DNA from: Halomonas sp. M20
GTDB taxonomy: Bacteria; Pseudomonadota; Gammaproteobacteria; Pseudomonadales; Halomonadaceae
NCBI RefSeq assembly: GCF_020622265.1
Contig: NZ_JACNMQ010000001.1
Coordinates: forward strand, 992,001 to 1,056,000
DNA length: 64,000 bases
Direction of reading: 5' to 3'
Part shown: positions 52,184 to 60,558 of the stretch, piece by piece
Numbering within the stretch: position 1 is the first letter of the stretch
Layout of the letters: each line of letters starts with the position of its first letter
The notes under the pieces: generated by a model
Told to the model about the DNA's origin: nothing
The model's input: only the letters and a program-made list of their open reading frames with translations
The model's database searches: none
Program-made: the position numbers and the translations under genes

Positions 52184-54261
52184 ACCTGTTTGCCACCCTG
52201 GGGCGCCAGAACTTTCTGGGCGATGCCCGTCTGAAGATTCTGGCGGGGCCCATCCTGATCATCATGATTCTGTCCATGATGATCCTGCCGCTGCCACCGT
52301 TTGCACTGGATCTGTTCTTCACCTTCAACATCGCCCTGGGGATCATGGTGCTGCTGGTGAGCATGTTCACCCAGAAGCCCCTGGATTTCGCCGCCTTCCC
52401 CGCGGTGCTGCTGTTTACCACGCTGCTCAGGCTGTCCCTCAACGTCGCCTCTACCCGGGTCGTGTTGATGAACGGCAACGAAGGCGGCGACGCGGCGGGC
52501 AAGGTCATTCAGGCCTTCGGCGAGTTCCTGATCGGGGGCAATTTTGCCGTGGGTCTGGTGGTGTTCCTGATTCTGGTCATCATTAACTTCATGGTCATCA
52601 CCAAGGGCGCCGGGCGTATTGCCGAGGTGGGCGCCCGCTTCATGCTGGACTCTATGCCGGGCAAGCAGATGGCCATCGACGCGGATTTGAACGCGGGTCT
52701 GATCGGTGAGGAAGATGCCAAGAAGCGCCGTAGCGAAATATCCCAGGAGTCCGATTTCTACGGTTCCATGGACGGTGCCAGCAAGTTCGTACGGGGCGAT
52801 GCGGTGGCGGGTCTGATCATCATGGTGGTCAACCTCATCGGCGGCCTGTTGATCGGCGTTCTGCAGCACGACATGAGTTTCGCAAGCGCCGGGCGCACCT
52901 ATACCTTGCTGACCATCGGCGACGGTCTCGTCGCTCAGATTCCGGCGCTGGTGATCTCCACCGCCGCGGGTGTCACCGTGTCTCGGGTCAACACCGATCA
53001 GGACGTGGGCCAGCAGATGATGGGGCAGCTGTTCACCAATCCCCAGGTGCTGATCCTCGCGGCCTGTGTCATGGGATTGCTTGGTCTGGTGCCGGGCATG
53101 CCCAACCTGGTATTCCTGCTGTTCAGCGTCATGCTGGGCAGCCTGGCCTGGTGGTTGATGCGTCGTAACCAAGACAAGCTCGCCGAAGAGACCATCAACG
53201 CCGAAGCGCCGCCGCCGGCCCAGGGAACGCCCGAGGCGAGCTGGGACGATGTGCAGCTGGTCGATACCCTGGGTCTGGAAGTGGGGCATCGGTTGATCCC
53301 GCTAGTGGATCATCGTCAGGATGGCGAATTGCTCGGCCGCATCAAGAGCGTGCGCAAGAAGTTCGCCCAGGAGGTCGGCTTCCTGCCGCCGGTGGTGCAC
53401 ATCCGCGACAACCTGGAGTTGGGCCCCAACACCTATGTGATCACCCTCAAAGGCGTTGAGGTCGGGCGTGCCGAGGCCTATCCCGGCAAATGGCTGGCCA
53501 TCGATCCCGGGCAGGTCTCGGGTCATCTCGAAGGCACTACCACCACCGACCCGGCCTTTGGACTCCCGGCGGTATGGATCGACGCCTCGCAACGCGAGCA
53601 TGCGCAAGTCTACGGCTACACCGTGGTGGATGCGGGCACCGTGGCGGCCACCCATCTCAATCATTTGCTGCATCACCACGCCGGTGAAATGCTGGGGCGC
53701 AATGAAGTGCAACAGCTGCTCGACAAGATGGGCGATGAGAGCAAGGCCCTGGTCGAGGACGTGGTGCCCAAGTTGATATCGCTTACCACACTGCAACGAC
53801 TGCTGCACAACCTGTTGGAAGAAGACGTCTCGATCCGCGATCTGCGCACCATCCTGGATACGTTGGCGGAGCACGCCACCGCCCAGAGCGATGCCTATGA
53901 GCTTACCGCCGTCGTGCGGGTGGCATTGGGCAGAGCCATTACCCAGCACTGCTTCCCGGGGCAGAATGAACTGCACGTGATCGGTCTCGATGCCAACCTA
54001 GAGCAGGTGCTGAGCCAGGCCATGAACGGCGGCGGTGCCCTGGAGCCCGGGCTGGCCGATACCCTGATGCGGGAGGCGGAAGCCGGTGTGGCTCGTCAAG
54101 AAGCCAGCGGCGAGCCTTTGGTGCTGGTGGTTCAGCACGGTCTGCGAGCGCTGCTTTCGCGCTTTCTGCGCCGTCGTCTAACCCACTTGACGGTGCTGTC
54201 CCAGGCCGAGATTCCCGATGATAGAACTCTACGTGTTACCACTCTGATTGGAGGTCAATGA
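52180..54261 (+). CDS. flhA: Flagellar export gate protein FlhA
   Basis: Large export gate protein that forms a nonameric cytoplasmic ring for cargo. The 693-residue protein has eight N-terminal membrane helices (to about 310), the conserved FHIPEP-type loop region (QKPLDFAAFPAVLLFTTLLR, LSLNVASTRVVL, RFMLDSMPGKQMAIDADLNA) and the C-terminal soluble domain. Length is standard (692 in E. coli). It overlaps flhB and meets flhF with overlapping ATG codons. Confidence 0.98.
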   Translation: MNLFATLGRQNFLGDARLKILAGPILIIMILSMMILPLPPFALDLFFTFNIALGIMVLLVSMFTQKPLDFAAFPAVLLFTTLLRLSLNVASTRVVLMNGNEGGDAAGKVIQAFGEFLIGGNFAVGLVVFLILVIINFMVITKGAGRIAEVGARFMLDSMPGKQMAIDADLNAGLIGEEDAKKRRSEISQESDFYGSMDGASKFVRGDAVAGLIIMVVNLIGGLLIGVLQHDMSFASAGRTYTLLTIGDGLVAQIPALVISTAAGVTVSRVNTDQDVGQQMMGQLFTNPQVLILAACVMGLLGLVPGMPNLVFLLFSVMLGSLAWWLMRRNQDKLAEETINAEAPPPAQGTPEASWDDVQLVDTLGLEVGHRLIPLVDHRQDGELLGRIKSVRKKFAQEVGFLPPVVHIRDNLELGPNTYVITLKGVEVGRAEAYPGKWLAIDPGQVSGHLEGTTTTDPAFGLPAVWIDASQREHAQVYGYTVVDAGTVAATHLNHLLHHHAGEMLGRNEVQQLLDKMGDESKALVEDVVPKLISLTTLQRLLHNLLEEDVSIRDLRTILDTLAEHATAQSDAYELTAVVRVALGRAITQHCFPGQNELHVIGLDANLEQVLSQAMNGGGALEPGLADTLMREAEAGVARQEASGEPLVLVVQHGLRALLSRFLRRRLTHLTVLSQAEIPDDRTLRVTTLIGGQ

Positions 54262-56663
54262 TGAGCGTCAAACGATTTGTCGGGGCCACTAGCCGCGATG
54301 CCATGCGCCAGCTGCGCGCCGCCCTGGGGAACGATGCGTTGATTCTCTCCAATCGCAACGTGGCGGAGGGGGTTGAAATTCTGGCCATGGCTGATGAGGC
54401 GCATGGGCAGATGGTGGGCTCACCAGCAGCGACGCAGCCGAAACCAAGCGCCATGCCGCAGGCAGTTTCCAGGAATCCGATGAGGGCGAGCGCTTCTCCA
54501 GCGCCCCAGGTTACAGAGCGCGCTCATGTACCTTCAGCGCCTTCAGCGCCCCAGGCGGATTTCGCTGCCTTCAGCGAGCGGGTGCTGGGGGAAATGCAGG
54601 ATCTGCGTACCCTCTTGACCGGCCAGGCCCAGCGTTCGGCGGATCCGTCGCGGATGGCGGCGGAAAGTACGCTGGAGCGGTTGCAGCGCCGACTTCTGGG
54701 AGCCGGATTCGGTGCGCGGCTGGTGGAAGAACTGCTCGAGACGCCACCGGTGGAGCTGGTGCACGCCTCTGATGAACTGGCGCTGGCCTGGGCCAAACGC
54801 CAGCTCACGTCGCGCTTACCGATTCTCGATGATGAAGCGGCACTGCTCGACCAGGGCGGGGTGTTTGCCCTGATCGGCCCGACCGGTATCGGCAAGACCA
54901 CCACCACCGCCAAGCTCGCCGCCCGCTACGTGATGCGCCACGGTGCGGCGGGTGTGGCCCTGGTGACCACGGACAGCTACCGTATTGGCGCCCACGAGCA
55001 GCTGCGTATCTACGCCCGGCTGCTTGGGGTGGACGTACATGCCCTGGAGGCGGATGCGCCCTTAGGAGATTTGCTGACGAGACTTGCTCACAAGCGTCTA
55101 GTCATCATCGATACCGTCGGCATGAGTCAGCGGGATCAGCGTCTGGCGGGTCAGGTCGCGATGCTTGGCGATTCGACCGGGCAGTCCCAGGGGCATCAAG
55201 TGTCACGTCCCATCCGGCGGTTGCTGCTGCTCAATGCCGCCAGTCACGGCGATACCCTCGAGGAGGTCGTCGAGACCTATCAGCGCGCATCCAAGGCCGC
55301 AGGCGCGCCCCTGTTCGGCGCAATTCTGACCAAAGTAGATGAAGCACCGCGTCTGGGCGCGGTGCTGGATATCGCCATTCGCCATGGTCTGCGGTTGCAC
55401 TATGTTTCTCACGGTCAGCAGGTGCCGGAGGATTTGAGTCTGGCGGACGGGGATACATTGCTGGATCAAGCCTTGAATGCCCCCGGCGACTCCTCCTTTG
55501 CCGCCGAAATGCCGCAAACGTCTGGCGCTGCCTCCCAGCGCAAGCAGACTCAATCCCGCAAACAGCTGACCCGAGGGCTGCTGGGCCAGGGCAGGGCGCT
55601 GGTCTCGACGTTGAATACGCTGAGAAACGAGGTCGCCGGTTTCGCGCTGCTCGAACGGGCCTGGCCACTGCTCGGCTATTCCTTGGAGCAGCAGCAGGCT
55701 CATCTTGAAGGGCTGCTCGACGGTGCAAAAAGGCGGCGCCATCTCGAGAGCGTCGAGCCCGCCCAGGCCATGCTGTGGGCCCAGGCCAAATCCGTCAGCG
55801 GTGTGGACTGGACGATGCCGGGGCTGTCCTTGAACCCCTCGGGCCAGATACAGGCGCTCCCCTGGTTGCTGCATCGCTTGCCTGCCGGGGAGGAGGGGCG
55901 TGTGGATTGGGCCCGGGAACAGCTTGGTATTCGCTGGCAGCTATTGCCGCGTTGCCCTGGTACAGCGACGCGTCAACGCATGGCAGAAAGCGGCTCGACC
56001 TGGTTGGCCACGGCCCAGGCGGGTTCCCAGGTCATCGTCGAAGGAAGACGCCAGCGTTTGAAGGAGCTGGCGAGTCTGGCGGATACCTGGACCGAGCTGA
56101 GCTGTCGCTATCGTGGACGCGATGCCCATCTCAGGCTGTCTCGTCTGGTGGTCACGCTTGCGGATGGCACCTCTTTGACGGCTTGGTTCGGTCTCTTGAG
56201 CGATCCTGAAAGCAAGCGCCAGTTGGCTCAGCGTTATTGGTTGGCGCCGCAAGAAATAGCGGGGAGAGGCGATGCTGCGGCAGATAGAGCTGCTGGAAAA
56301 GGCTCGGCGGACCACGCCTTTGCCCAGGCACTGATGGCACAGCTGGTACACGACGATTTACCGCTGCTTACCCGCCGCGCATGGCAGCGTCTCACGGATG
56401 CCGGCGAAAAGATCGACCCGGAACTGCGCCTGCTGGTGGCAACCGGACTGGCGGCAGTCGTGAGTCGGCTCGATCAGGAGCGAAGCGATTGGGCAATGGA
56501 TGTCAGAGCACAATTGATGGGGTCGCTCGGCAAACATCGGGGGCGTTCGACCCAGGTGTTGATGGATGCTCTACTGCATCTGCTGACCGCCCGCGATGTT
56601 TTTCTCATGCTGGGTGATGCGGGGCTGGGCGGCGTGGGGCTGGTCGATGAGGTGGCTGCGTGA
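54261..56663 (+). CDS. flhF: SRP-type GTPase FlhF with a large C-terminal extension
   Basis: SRP-family GTPase that usually places and numbers flagella. N-terminal basic region 1-45 (MSVKRFVGATSRDAMRQLRA), a low-complexity linker (50-100), then an NG domain with G1 GPTGIGKTTTTAKLA (206-220), TTDSYRIGAHEQLRIYA, DTVGMSQRD (284-292) and the base motif TKVDEA. Family members end soon after the NG domain (about 430-500 aa); this one is 800 aa, with about 395 residues after position 405 matching no domain I recognise. GGAGG lies 6 bp before the chosen ATG. It overlaps the FlhG-like gene. Confidence 0.93.
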   Translation: MSVKRFVGATSRDAMRQLRAALGNDALILSNRNVAEGVEILAMADEAHGQMVGSPAATQPKPSAMPQAVSRNPMRASASPAPQVTERAHVPSAPSAPQADFAAFSERVLGEMQDLRTLLTGQAQRSADPSRMAAESTLERLQRRLLGAGFGARLVEELLETPPVELVHASDELALAWAKRQLTSRLPILDDEAALLDQGGVFALIGPTGIGKTTTTAKLAARYVMRHGAAGVALVTTDSYRIGAHEQLRIYARLLGVDVHALEADAPLGDLLTRLAHKRLVIIDTVGMSQRDQRLAGQVAMLGDSTGQSQGHQVSRPIRRLLLLNAASHGDTLEEVVETYQRASKAAGAPLFGAILTKVDEAPRLGAVLDIAIRHGLRLHYVSHGQQVPEDLSLADGDTLLDQALNAPGDSSFAAEMPQTSGAASQRKQTQSRKQLTRGLLGQGRALVSTLNTLRNEVAGFALLERAWPLLGYSLEQQQAHLEGLLDGAKRRRHLESVEPAQAMLWAQAKSVSGVDWTMPGLSLNPSGQIQALPWLLHRLPAGEEGRVDWAREQLGIRWQLLPRCPGTATRQRMAESGSTWLATAQAGSQVIVEGRRQRLKELASLADTWTELSCRYRGRDAHLRLSRLVVTLADGTSLTAWFGLLSDPESKRQLAQRYWLAPQEIAGRGDAAADRAAGKGSADHAFAQALMAQLVHDDLPLLTRRAWQRLTDAGEKIDPELRLLVATGLAAVVSRLDQERSDWAMDVRAQLMGSLGKHRGRSTQVLMDALLHLLTARDVFLMLGDAGLGGVGLVDEVAA

Positions 56664-57214
56664 GCCAGGTCGACCAGGCGGCAGGGCTGCGGCGCTGGGC
56701 CGAATCTCAGGCGCCTTCTTCATCACCCGCCATTGAATCGTCATCCGCCGTAGTGTCATCGCTCGCTGCGGTCAGCCAGTTCGATGCGAACCAGGCTGAC
56801 ACGAACCACGCAATGAAAGTGCTGGTGACTCTGGGGCTTCCTGGAGGCGTTGAGGCAGATGTGACGCCGGTTACCGAAGCGTTGATACGTTGGCACGCTC
56901 AAGGGCAACGCTGGATAGAAGATCCCGACAGCTGGCGCATTCTGCCCTTATCCATGAGCAGTCCGCATTTTTCGGCGTTGATGACCCAGCAGTCTCGTTG
57001 GGCGCTCTGGGTGGGGGATGATCTGGATGGTTTTCGCCGCGCTTATGGCATGCTCAAGCGGCTGGCGCAACAAGGAGGCCCCCGGCGCTTGTTGCTGGTG
57101 CATTCTCCCTTGCCTTCCCGGGCGGGGCTGCTCAACAACCTCCAGCAGGTGGCGGCGCGGTTTCTGGATATGCAGCTGCTGGTGATTACACCGCCGCGAA
57201 TACGCAAAGACTAG
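56660..57214 (+). CDS. FlhG-like protein lacking the ATPase P-loop
   Basis: A 184-residue protein in the usual place of flhG/fleN. It starts with GTG and overlaps flhF by 4 bp. Residues 5-11 read DQAAGLR, the N-terminal motif by which FlhG activates the FlhF GTPase. FlhG then has a MinD-type Walker A, KGGVGKT; here the matching stretch (53-67) reads KVLVTLGLPGGVEAD, so the Lys and Thr are gone. Residues about 117-175 (DDLDGFRRAYGMLKRLA, AARFLDMQLLVI) resemble the C-terminal half of FlhG. The middle is much shorter than in a real MinD ATPase. The stop codon lies inside a mobile-element repeat. Homology is read by eye. Confidence 0.65.
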   Translation: MSQVDQAAGLRRWAESQAPSSSPAIESSSAVVSSLAAVSQFDANQADTNHAMKVLVTLGLPGGVEADVTPVTEALIRWHAQGQRWIEDPDSWRILPLSMSSPHFSALMTQQSRWALWVGDDLDGFRRAYGMLKRLAQQGGPRRLLLVHSPLPSRAGLLNNLQQVAARFLDMQLLVITPPRIRKD

Positions 57215-57481
57215 GGTCTGTTGACGTTTCATTCACGTTCGCGCTGGTGCCAGTTTTTATTCGGGGCAAGGCAGGAGGAGAGAAATTTGGTTATTCCAAA
57301 TGAACGACGACTAACGCCGCAGCGGATAAAAACTGACCCAGCCCTTCGGGTTGCGCATCAAAAAGCGCCATCCTGCGTTGCGAAACTTGAAAAGGGAATA
57401 ACCCTTCTCTGCGTTCCGCGCCTTGACTGGCACATTTTGATGCAGCAACGCGGTTCGCGATGAAACGTCAACAGACCCTAG
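57211..57481. mobile_element. MITE-like element with 22-bp perfect terminal inverted repeats
   Basis: A 271-bp element bounded by perfect 22-bp inverted repeats, 57211-57232 (core GGGTCTGTTGACGTTTCAT) and 57460-57481. The ends read CTAG...CTAG, so a TA or CTAG target duplication is plausible. No transposase is encoded; the interior has smaller palindromes (e.g. TTTGGTTATTCCAAA near 57290). The left repeat contains the TAG stop of the FlhG-like gene and the right repeat contains the ATG used by flhE. This suggests a non-autonomous element moved by a transposase encoded elsewhere. Confidence 0.85.
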
Positions 57482-57948
57482 CCGCGGCATTACTTCTTTC
57501 GATACGCGTGGGCTGGGCAACAGGGTTCTTATATCTGTTGTTGGTTGTGGCGACATTGGCGCCTGACGCTCAGGCAGCATCAGGCAGTTGGGTAGGCAGC
57601 GCGCCTGGCGTACGTGTGTTTACCCCGGGACGCCCGGCGCAATCCGCGCCGATTACCTCTTCTTCTCCGCTATCTTCCGATACTCGCATTGACAGCATAA
57701 GCTGGCGTTTTGAGCCGCCGCCCGGTCAGTCTTCGCTCGAGGCCTGGCTTTGCCAGAGCAAGCGCTGCTTTGCGTTGTCCATGGCCCGAGGCACTAGCCG
57801 AGCATTATCGGGCCTAGACGCCAACCAGGCACTATTCTTCGTTTTTCGTCTTCCCCACGATGCTCACGCTATCAAACCTTTTCTGGTTCAGGGGCTGCAG
57901 GTCATCGTGAACTACCGTTCAATTTCCTCCGATTTTCCTAAAGGTTGA
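57460..57948 (+). CDS. flhE: Flagellar protein FlhE
   Basis: Periplasmic protein linked to proton-leak control of the export apparatus in enterics. The 162-residue product has a long signal-peptide-like N-terminus (MKRQQTLAAALLLSIRVGWA...APDAQA). The body matches FlhE: GSWVGSAPGVRVFTPGR, APITSSSPLSSDTRIDSISW, the paired cysteines in LCQSKRCFAL, and the end LVQGLQVIVNYRS. The ATG and first codons come from the right inverted repeat of the MITE-like element. Without it the first in-frame start would be GTG at 57508, and neither start has a clear ribosome site. Confidence 0.85.
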   Translation: MKRQQTLAAALLLSIRVGWATGFLYLLLVVATLAPDAQAASGSWVGSAPGVRVFTPGRPAQSAPITSSSPLSSDTRIDSISWRFEPPPGQSSLEAWLCQSKRCFALSMARGTSRALSGLDANQALFFVFRLPHDAHAIKPFLVQGLQVIVNYRSISSDFPKG

Positions 57949-58074
57949 ATAGCTATCGGCTTTCATAGGTATTTGTCGCTTGGTTGCGACGCATTTGGCG
58001 CAATACTACCCTCATGGACAGCACCCCGATAAAGACAAGGTGCTGTCGTCCTTCGACAGCACGAGGCATGTGGG

Positions 58075-58776
58075 ATGTATACGGCACAAGGCAAAATCGA
58101 TCAGCGCGCAATACTCGATCAGTACTTACCTATCGTGCGACGTCAGGCGCTGTCGCTACAGGTCAAGCTTCCAGCCAGCGTCGAACTCGACGATCTCATA
58201 CAGGCAGGAATGGTGGGGCTGCTGGACTGTCTGAATCGCTACGATTCGGGCCAGGGGGCAAGTTTTACCACCTATGCCAGCCAGCGTATCCGCGGGGCGA
58301 TGATCGATGAGTTGCGCAGCCGCGACTGGGTGCCGCGAAGCGTTCGGCGCAACGCCCGGGAAGTGGATGAGACCCTTCGCCGCCTGGAGCAAGAGCTAGG
58401 TCGTCCGGCAGAAGAGCGCGAAGTCGCCGAGGCGATGTCTCTGAGCATGGAAGAGTATCGCCAGCGTCTGGCGGATACTAATAACGGGCAGCTGCTGGGT
58501 TACGACGATGTGTTTGCCGAAGGCGATGAGCCGGATGCGGGCATCGGCGGGCCCAAGTCACCCTTCGATGCGCTGGTCAGCGGCGAACAGAGGGAACGCC
58601 TGGTGGGTGCGATCGACCAGCTTCCGGAGCGGGAAAAGTTGCTGCTGGGGCTTTACTATCAGGAAGAACTCAATCTCAAGGAGATCGGCGCCGTATTGGG
58701 GGTCAGCGAATCTCGCGTCTGTCAGCTGCATAGCCAGGCCGTTGCTCGGTTACGGGTCAAGCTCGCGGATGCTTGA
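58075..58776 (+). CDS. fliA: Flagellar sigma factor FliA (sigma-28)
   Basis: Alternative sigma factor for late flagellar genes. The 233-residue protein has region 2 (VELDDLIQAGMVGLLDCLNR, YDSGQGASFTTYASQRIRGA, MIDELRSRDWVPRSVRRNAR), region 3, and region 4 helix-turn-helix (LNLKEIGAVLGVSESRVCQL HSQA). GAGG lies 8 bp before the ATG. It is 126 bp after flhE. Six sigma-28-like promoters in this window are its likely targets. The anti-sigma gene flgM is not in the window. Confidence 0.98.
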   Translation: MYTAQGKIDQRAILDQYLPIVRRQALSLQVKLPASVELDDLIQAGMVGLLDCLNRYDSGQGASFTTYASQRIRGAMIDELRSRDWVPRSVRRNAREVDETLRRLEQELGRPAEEREVAEAMSLSMEEYRQRLADTNNGQLLGYDDVFAEGDEPDAGIGGPKSPFDALVSGEQRERLVGAIDQLPEREKLLLGLYYQEELNLKEIGAVLGVSESRVCQLHSQAVARLRVKLADA

Positions 58777-58860
58777 GAGGAACAATCGACGCAACTAAAG
58801 CGCTGTAGAAATGTGTCGGAACAATAAAACACATATGAATCGTCATTGGAAATGACACGA

Positions 58861-59604
58861 TCACTGTAGCCTGAATTCCAGCCGCTGCCGAGCACGCCTC
58901 AATTCGCTGCTCGGCTCGAACCGCCACTGTGCCACCGCTTGCTGAGCGGCCCTTTCAAAGACGCTGCGTGGCCGAGCGTCGGTCACCTTAATGGAAGACA
59001 GATCCACGCTACCATCCGGGCGGATCAGGAAGGTCAGTACCACATGGCCTTCCAGGTTGCGTCGCTGGGCGCGGACTGGATATTCCGGGGGTACCCGACT
59101 GATCGGTGACGCCTGCCCGACATCCTTGGGTGCCGAATCCGCATTGCCGCCACCGGCTACCTGTGACTGGTTAGCGTCGGGTGCTGTACCGGAAAAACTT
59201 CCGGCACTCGGGGTTTGAGAAGGCTGAGGCGATGGTGCTGGAGCTGGCTGAGGCTTGGGTTCAGGTTTTGGCGCTGGCTTTGGTTCCGGGATGGGCTCCG
59301 GCGTCGGCTCTGGTTCCGGAACCGCTATATCGCCATCCGATTCGGGAGCCGGCGTGGGTTCCGGAGGCGATATTGACGGCGGTATCTGGGTAGGTGGTTG
59401 GGGTAGCGGCGGTGACGCCGTCTGGGAGCCCGCGCTTGACGCTGTCTGGGTCTGAGCTTGGGGAGCATCGGTCATGCTCAGAGACATGGTCTGTTCTTTT
59501 ACCTCCACCGGGGCTTCCGGCGGTGCGACTAGCAGAGCCAGTAGCCAGAACAGCGCCAGCGCCAGGGTTACTCCGCCCATGGCTGATAATAGCGCCCTGA
59601 TCAT
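58861..59604 (-). CDS. tonB: TonB energy-transducing protein
   Basis: Couples the inner-membrane proton gradient to outer-membrane receptors. The 247-residue protein has one membrane helix (about 8-28), a Pro/Glu/Lys-rich spacer with EPxP repeats, and the TonB C-terminal domain: PPEYPVRAQRRNLEGHVVLT, FLIRPDGSVDLSSIKV and FERAAQQAVAQWRFEPSS. It is the last gene of a DUF3450-ttpC-exbB-exbD-tonB operon, overlapping exbD by 4 bp, and is convergent with fliA. Confidence 0.95.
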   Translation of the reverse strand: MIRALLSAMGGVTLALALFWLLALLVAPPEAPVEVKEQTMSLSMTDAPQAQTQTASSAGSQTASPPLPQPPTQIPPSISPPEPTPAPESDGDIAVPEPEPTPEPIPEPKPAPKPEPKPQPAPAPSPQPSQTPSAGSFSGTAPDANQSQVAGGGNADSAPKDVGQASPISRVPPEYPVRAQRRNLEGHVVLTFLIRPDGSVDLSSIKVTDARPRSVFERAAQQAVAQWRFEPSSELRRARQRLEFRLQ

Positions 59605-60008
59605 GAGCCGCTACGTGTCGCCGCGACAGCGACATCCCCGACACCTGCGTCGCTTAGACGATCCATTACTTCCATCAACAGCCCGGTGGTCGATGCCCGA
59701 TCCGCCTGGATCACCACGCTGCCTTCCTCGCTGACCAGTGCGGCTACTTCCGTGCCGACACGATGGGCATCCACGGGCTGGCCATCGACCCAGACGGCGC
59801 CTTCGGAGGTCAGCGCCACCATTACCTGGGCATCCGGTCGCGGGCTAGCATCGCTCGACTCGGGCCGTTCGATCTCCACGCCGCTCTCCTTGATGAAGCT
59901 GGTGGTGACGATGAAGAAGATGAGCATGATGAAGACGACATCCAGCATGGGAGTCAGGTTGATCTCGCTGGCTTCGCTATTATCGGCTTGCAGGCGGCGT
60001 CTACGCAT
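59601..60008 (-). CDS. exbD: Biopolymer transport protein ExbD
   Basis: Proton-channel component of the TonB motor. The 135-residue protein has one helix with the key Asp in INLTPMLDVVFIMLIFFIVT, and a periplasmic domain. I start at MRRRRLQADNSEASEINLTP, the normal ExbD beginning; the frame is open to 60041 inside exbB. It overlaps exbB by 8 bp and tonB by 4 bp. Confidence 0.94.
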   Translation of the reverse strand: MRRRRLQADNSEASEINLTPMLDVVFIMLIFFIVTTSFIKESGVEIERPESSDASPRPDAQVMVALTSEGAVWVDGQPVDAHRVGTEVAALVSEEGSVVIQADRASTTGLLMEVMDRLSDAGVGDVAVAATRSGS

Positions 60009-60558
60009 GGGCGTTCTCCGCGGCGCGAGCCATGCGGTCATGCAACCGTTGGTCCTCGCGCCGAATGATGAATTCCAGTCGGGTCGTGAACAGTAGCCCC
60101 ATGACCGCCACGGCCATGCCGGCCAGGGTGGGAAGCGTCGCGCGGGCTACGCCATCGGCCATTGCCCGGGCCTGGCCGGTGTCCTGGATGGCCAGCCCAT
60201 CGAAGACGGCAATCATGCCGGTCACAGTGCCCAGCAAACCCAGAAGCGGGCAAAGCATGACCAGCAGCTTGAGCCAGGGCAGGGGGCGGCGCAGCCGCGC
60301 GATCAGGTCGCGGGTCCATACCTCGCGCAAGGTCAGGGCGCTCCAGCTGACATGATCGTGCCGGGCCCTCCACCGACTTATCAGGGCGCGTCGTTCGCGA
60401 TGCCACGCGAAACGAAAATACCACCAGCGCTCCAGGCCCAAGGAGAACAGCACGATCGCCACGCCGAGAATGGCCACCAGCACCGTACCCCCCGCCTCGA
60501 TCAGCCGAGTGAAGGATTCGAATGGCGTGGTAAAAATCTCAAGCCAGAGGGGAGGCAT
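60001..60558 (-). CDS. exbB: MotA/TolQ/ExbB proton channel protein ExbB
   Basis: Second ExbB-type channel subunit. The 185-residue protein has three helices and the family segment LLGLLGTVTGMIAVFDGLAI, then MADGVARATLPTLAGMAVAV. I start at MPPLWLEIFTTPFES, which overlaps the end of the preceding ttpC gene by 20 bp. Along with TtpC, ExbD and TonB it resembles the TonB2-type system of Vibrio. Confidence 0.92.
   Translation of the reverse strand: MPPLWLEIFTTPFESFTRLIEAGGTVLVAILGVAIVLFSLGLERWWYFRFAWHRERRALISRWRARHDHVSWSALTLREVWTRDLIARLRRPLPWLKLLVMLCPLLGLLGTVTGMIAVFDGLAIQDTGQARAMADGVARATLPTLAGMAVAVMGLLFTTRLEFIIRREDQRLHDRMARAAENAHA

Noticed and set aside
52027-53289. A 420-residue open frame on the minus strand
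   Set aside because: It lies wholly opposite flhB/flhA and is rich in His, Gln and Arg, the usual shadow of a GC-rich gene; no family features or ribosome site.
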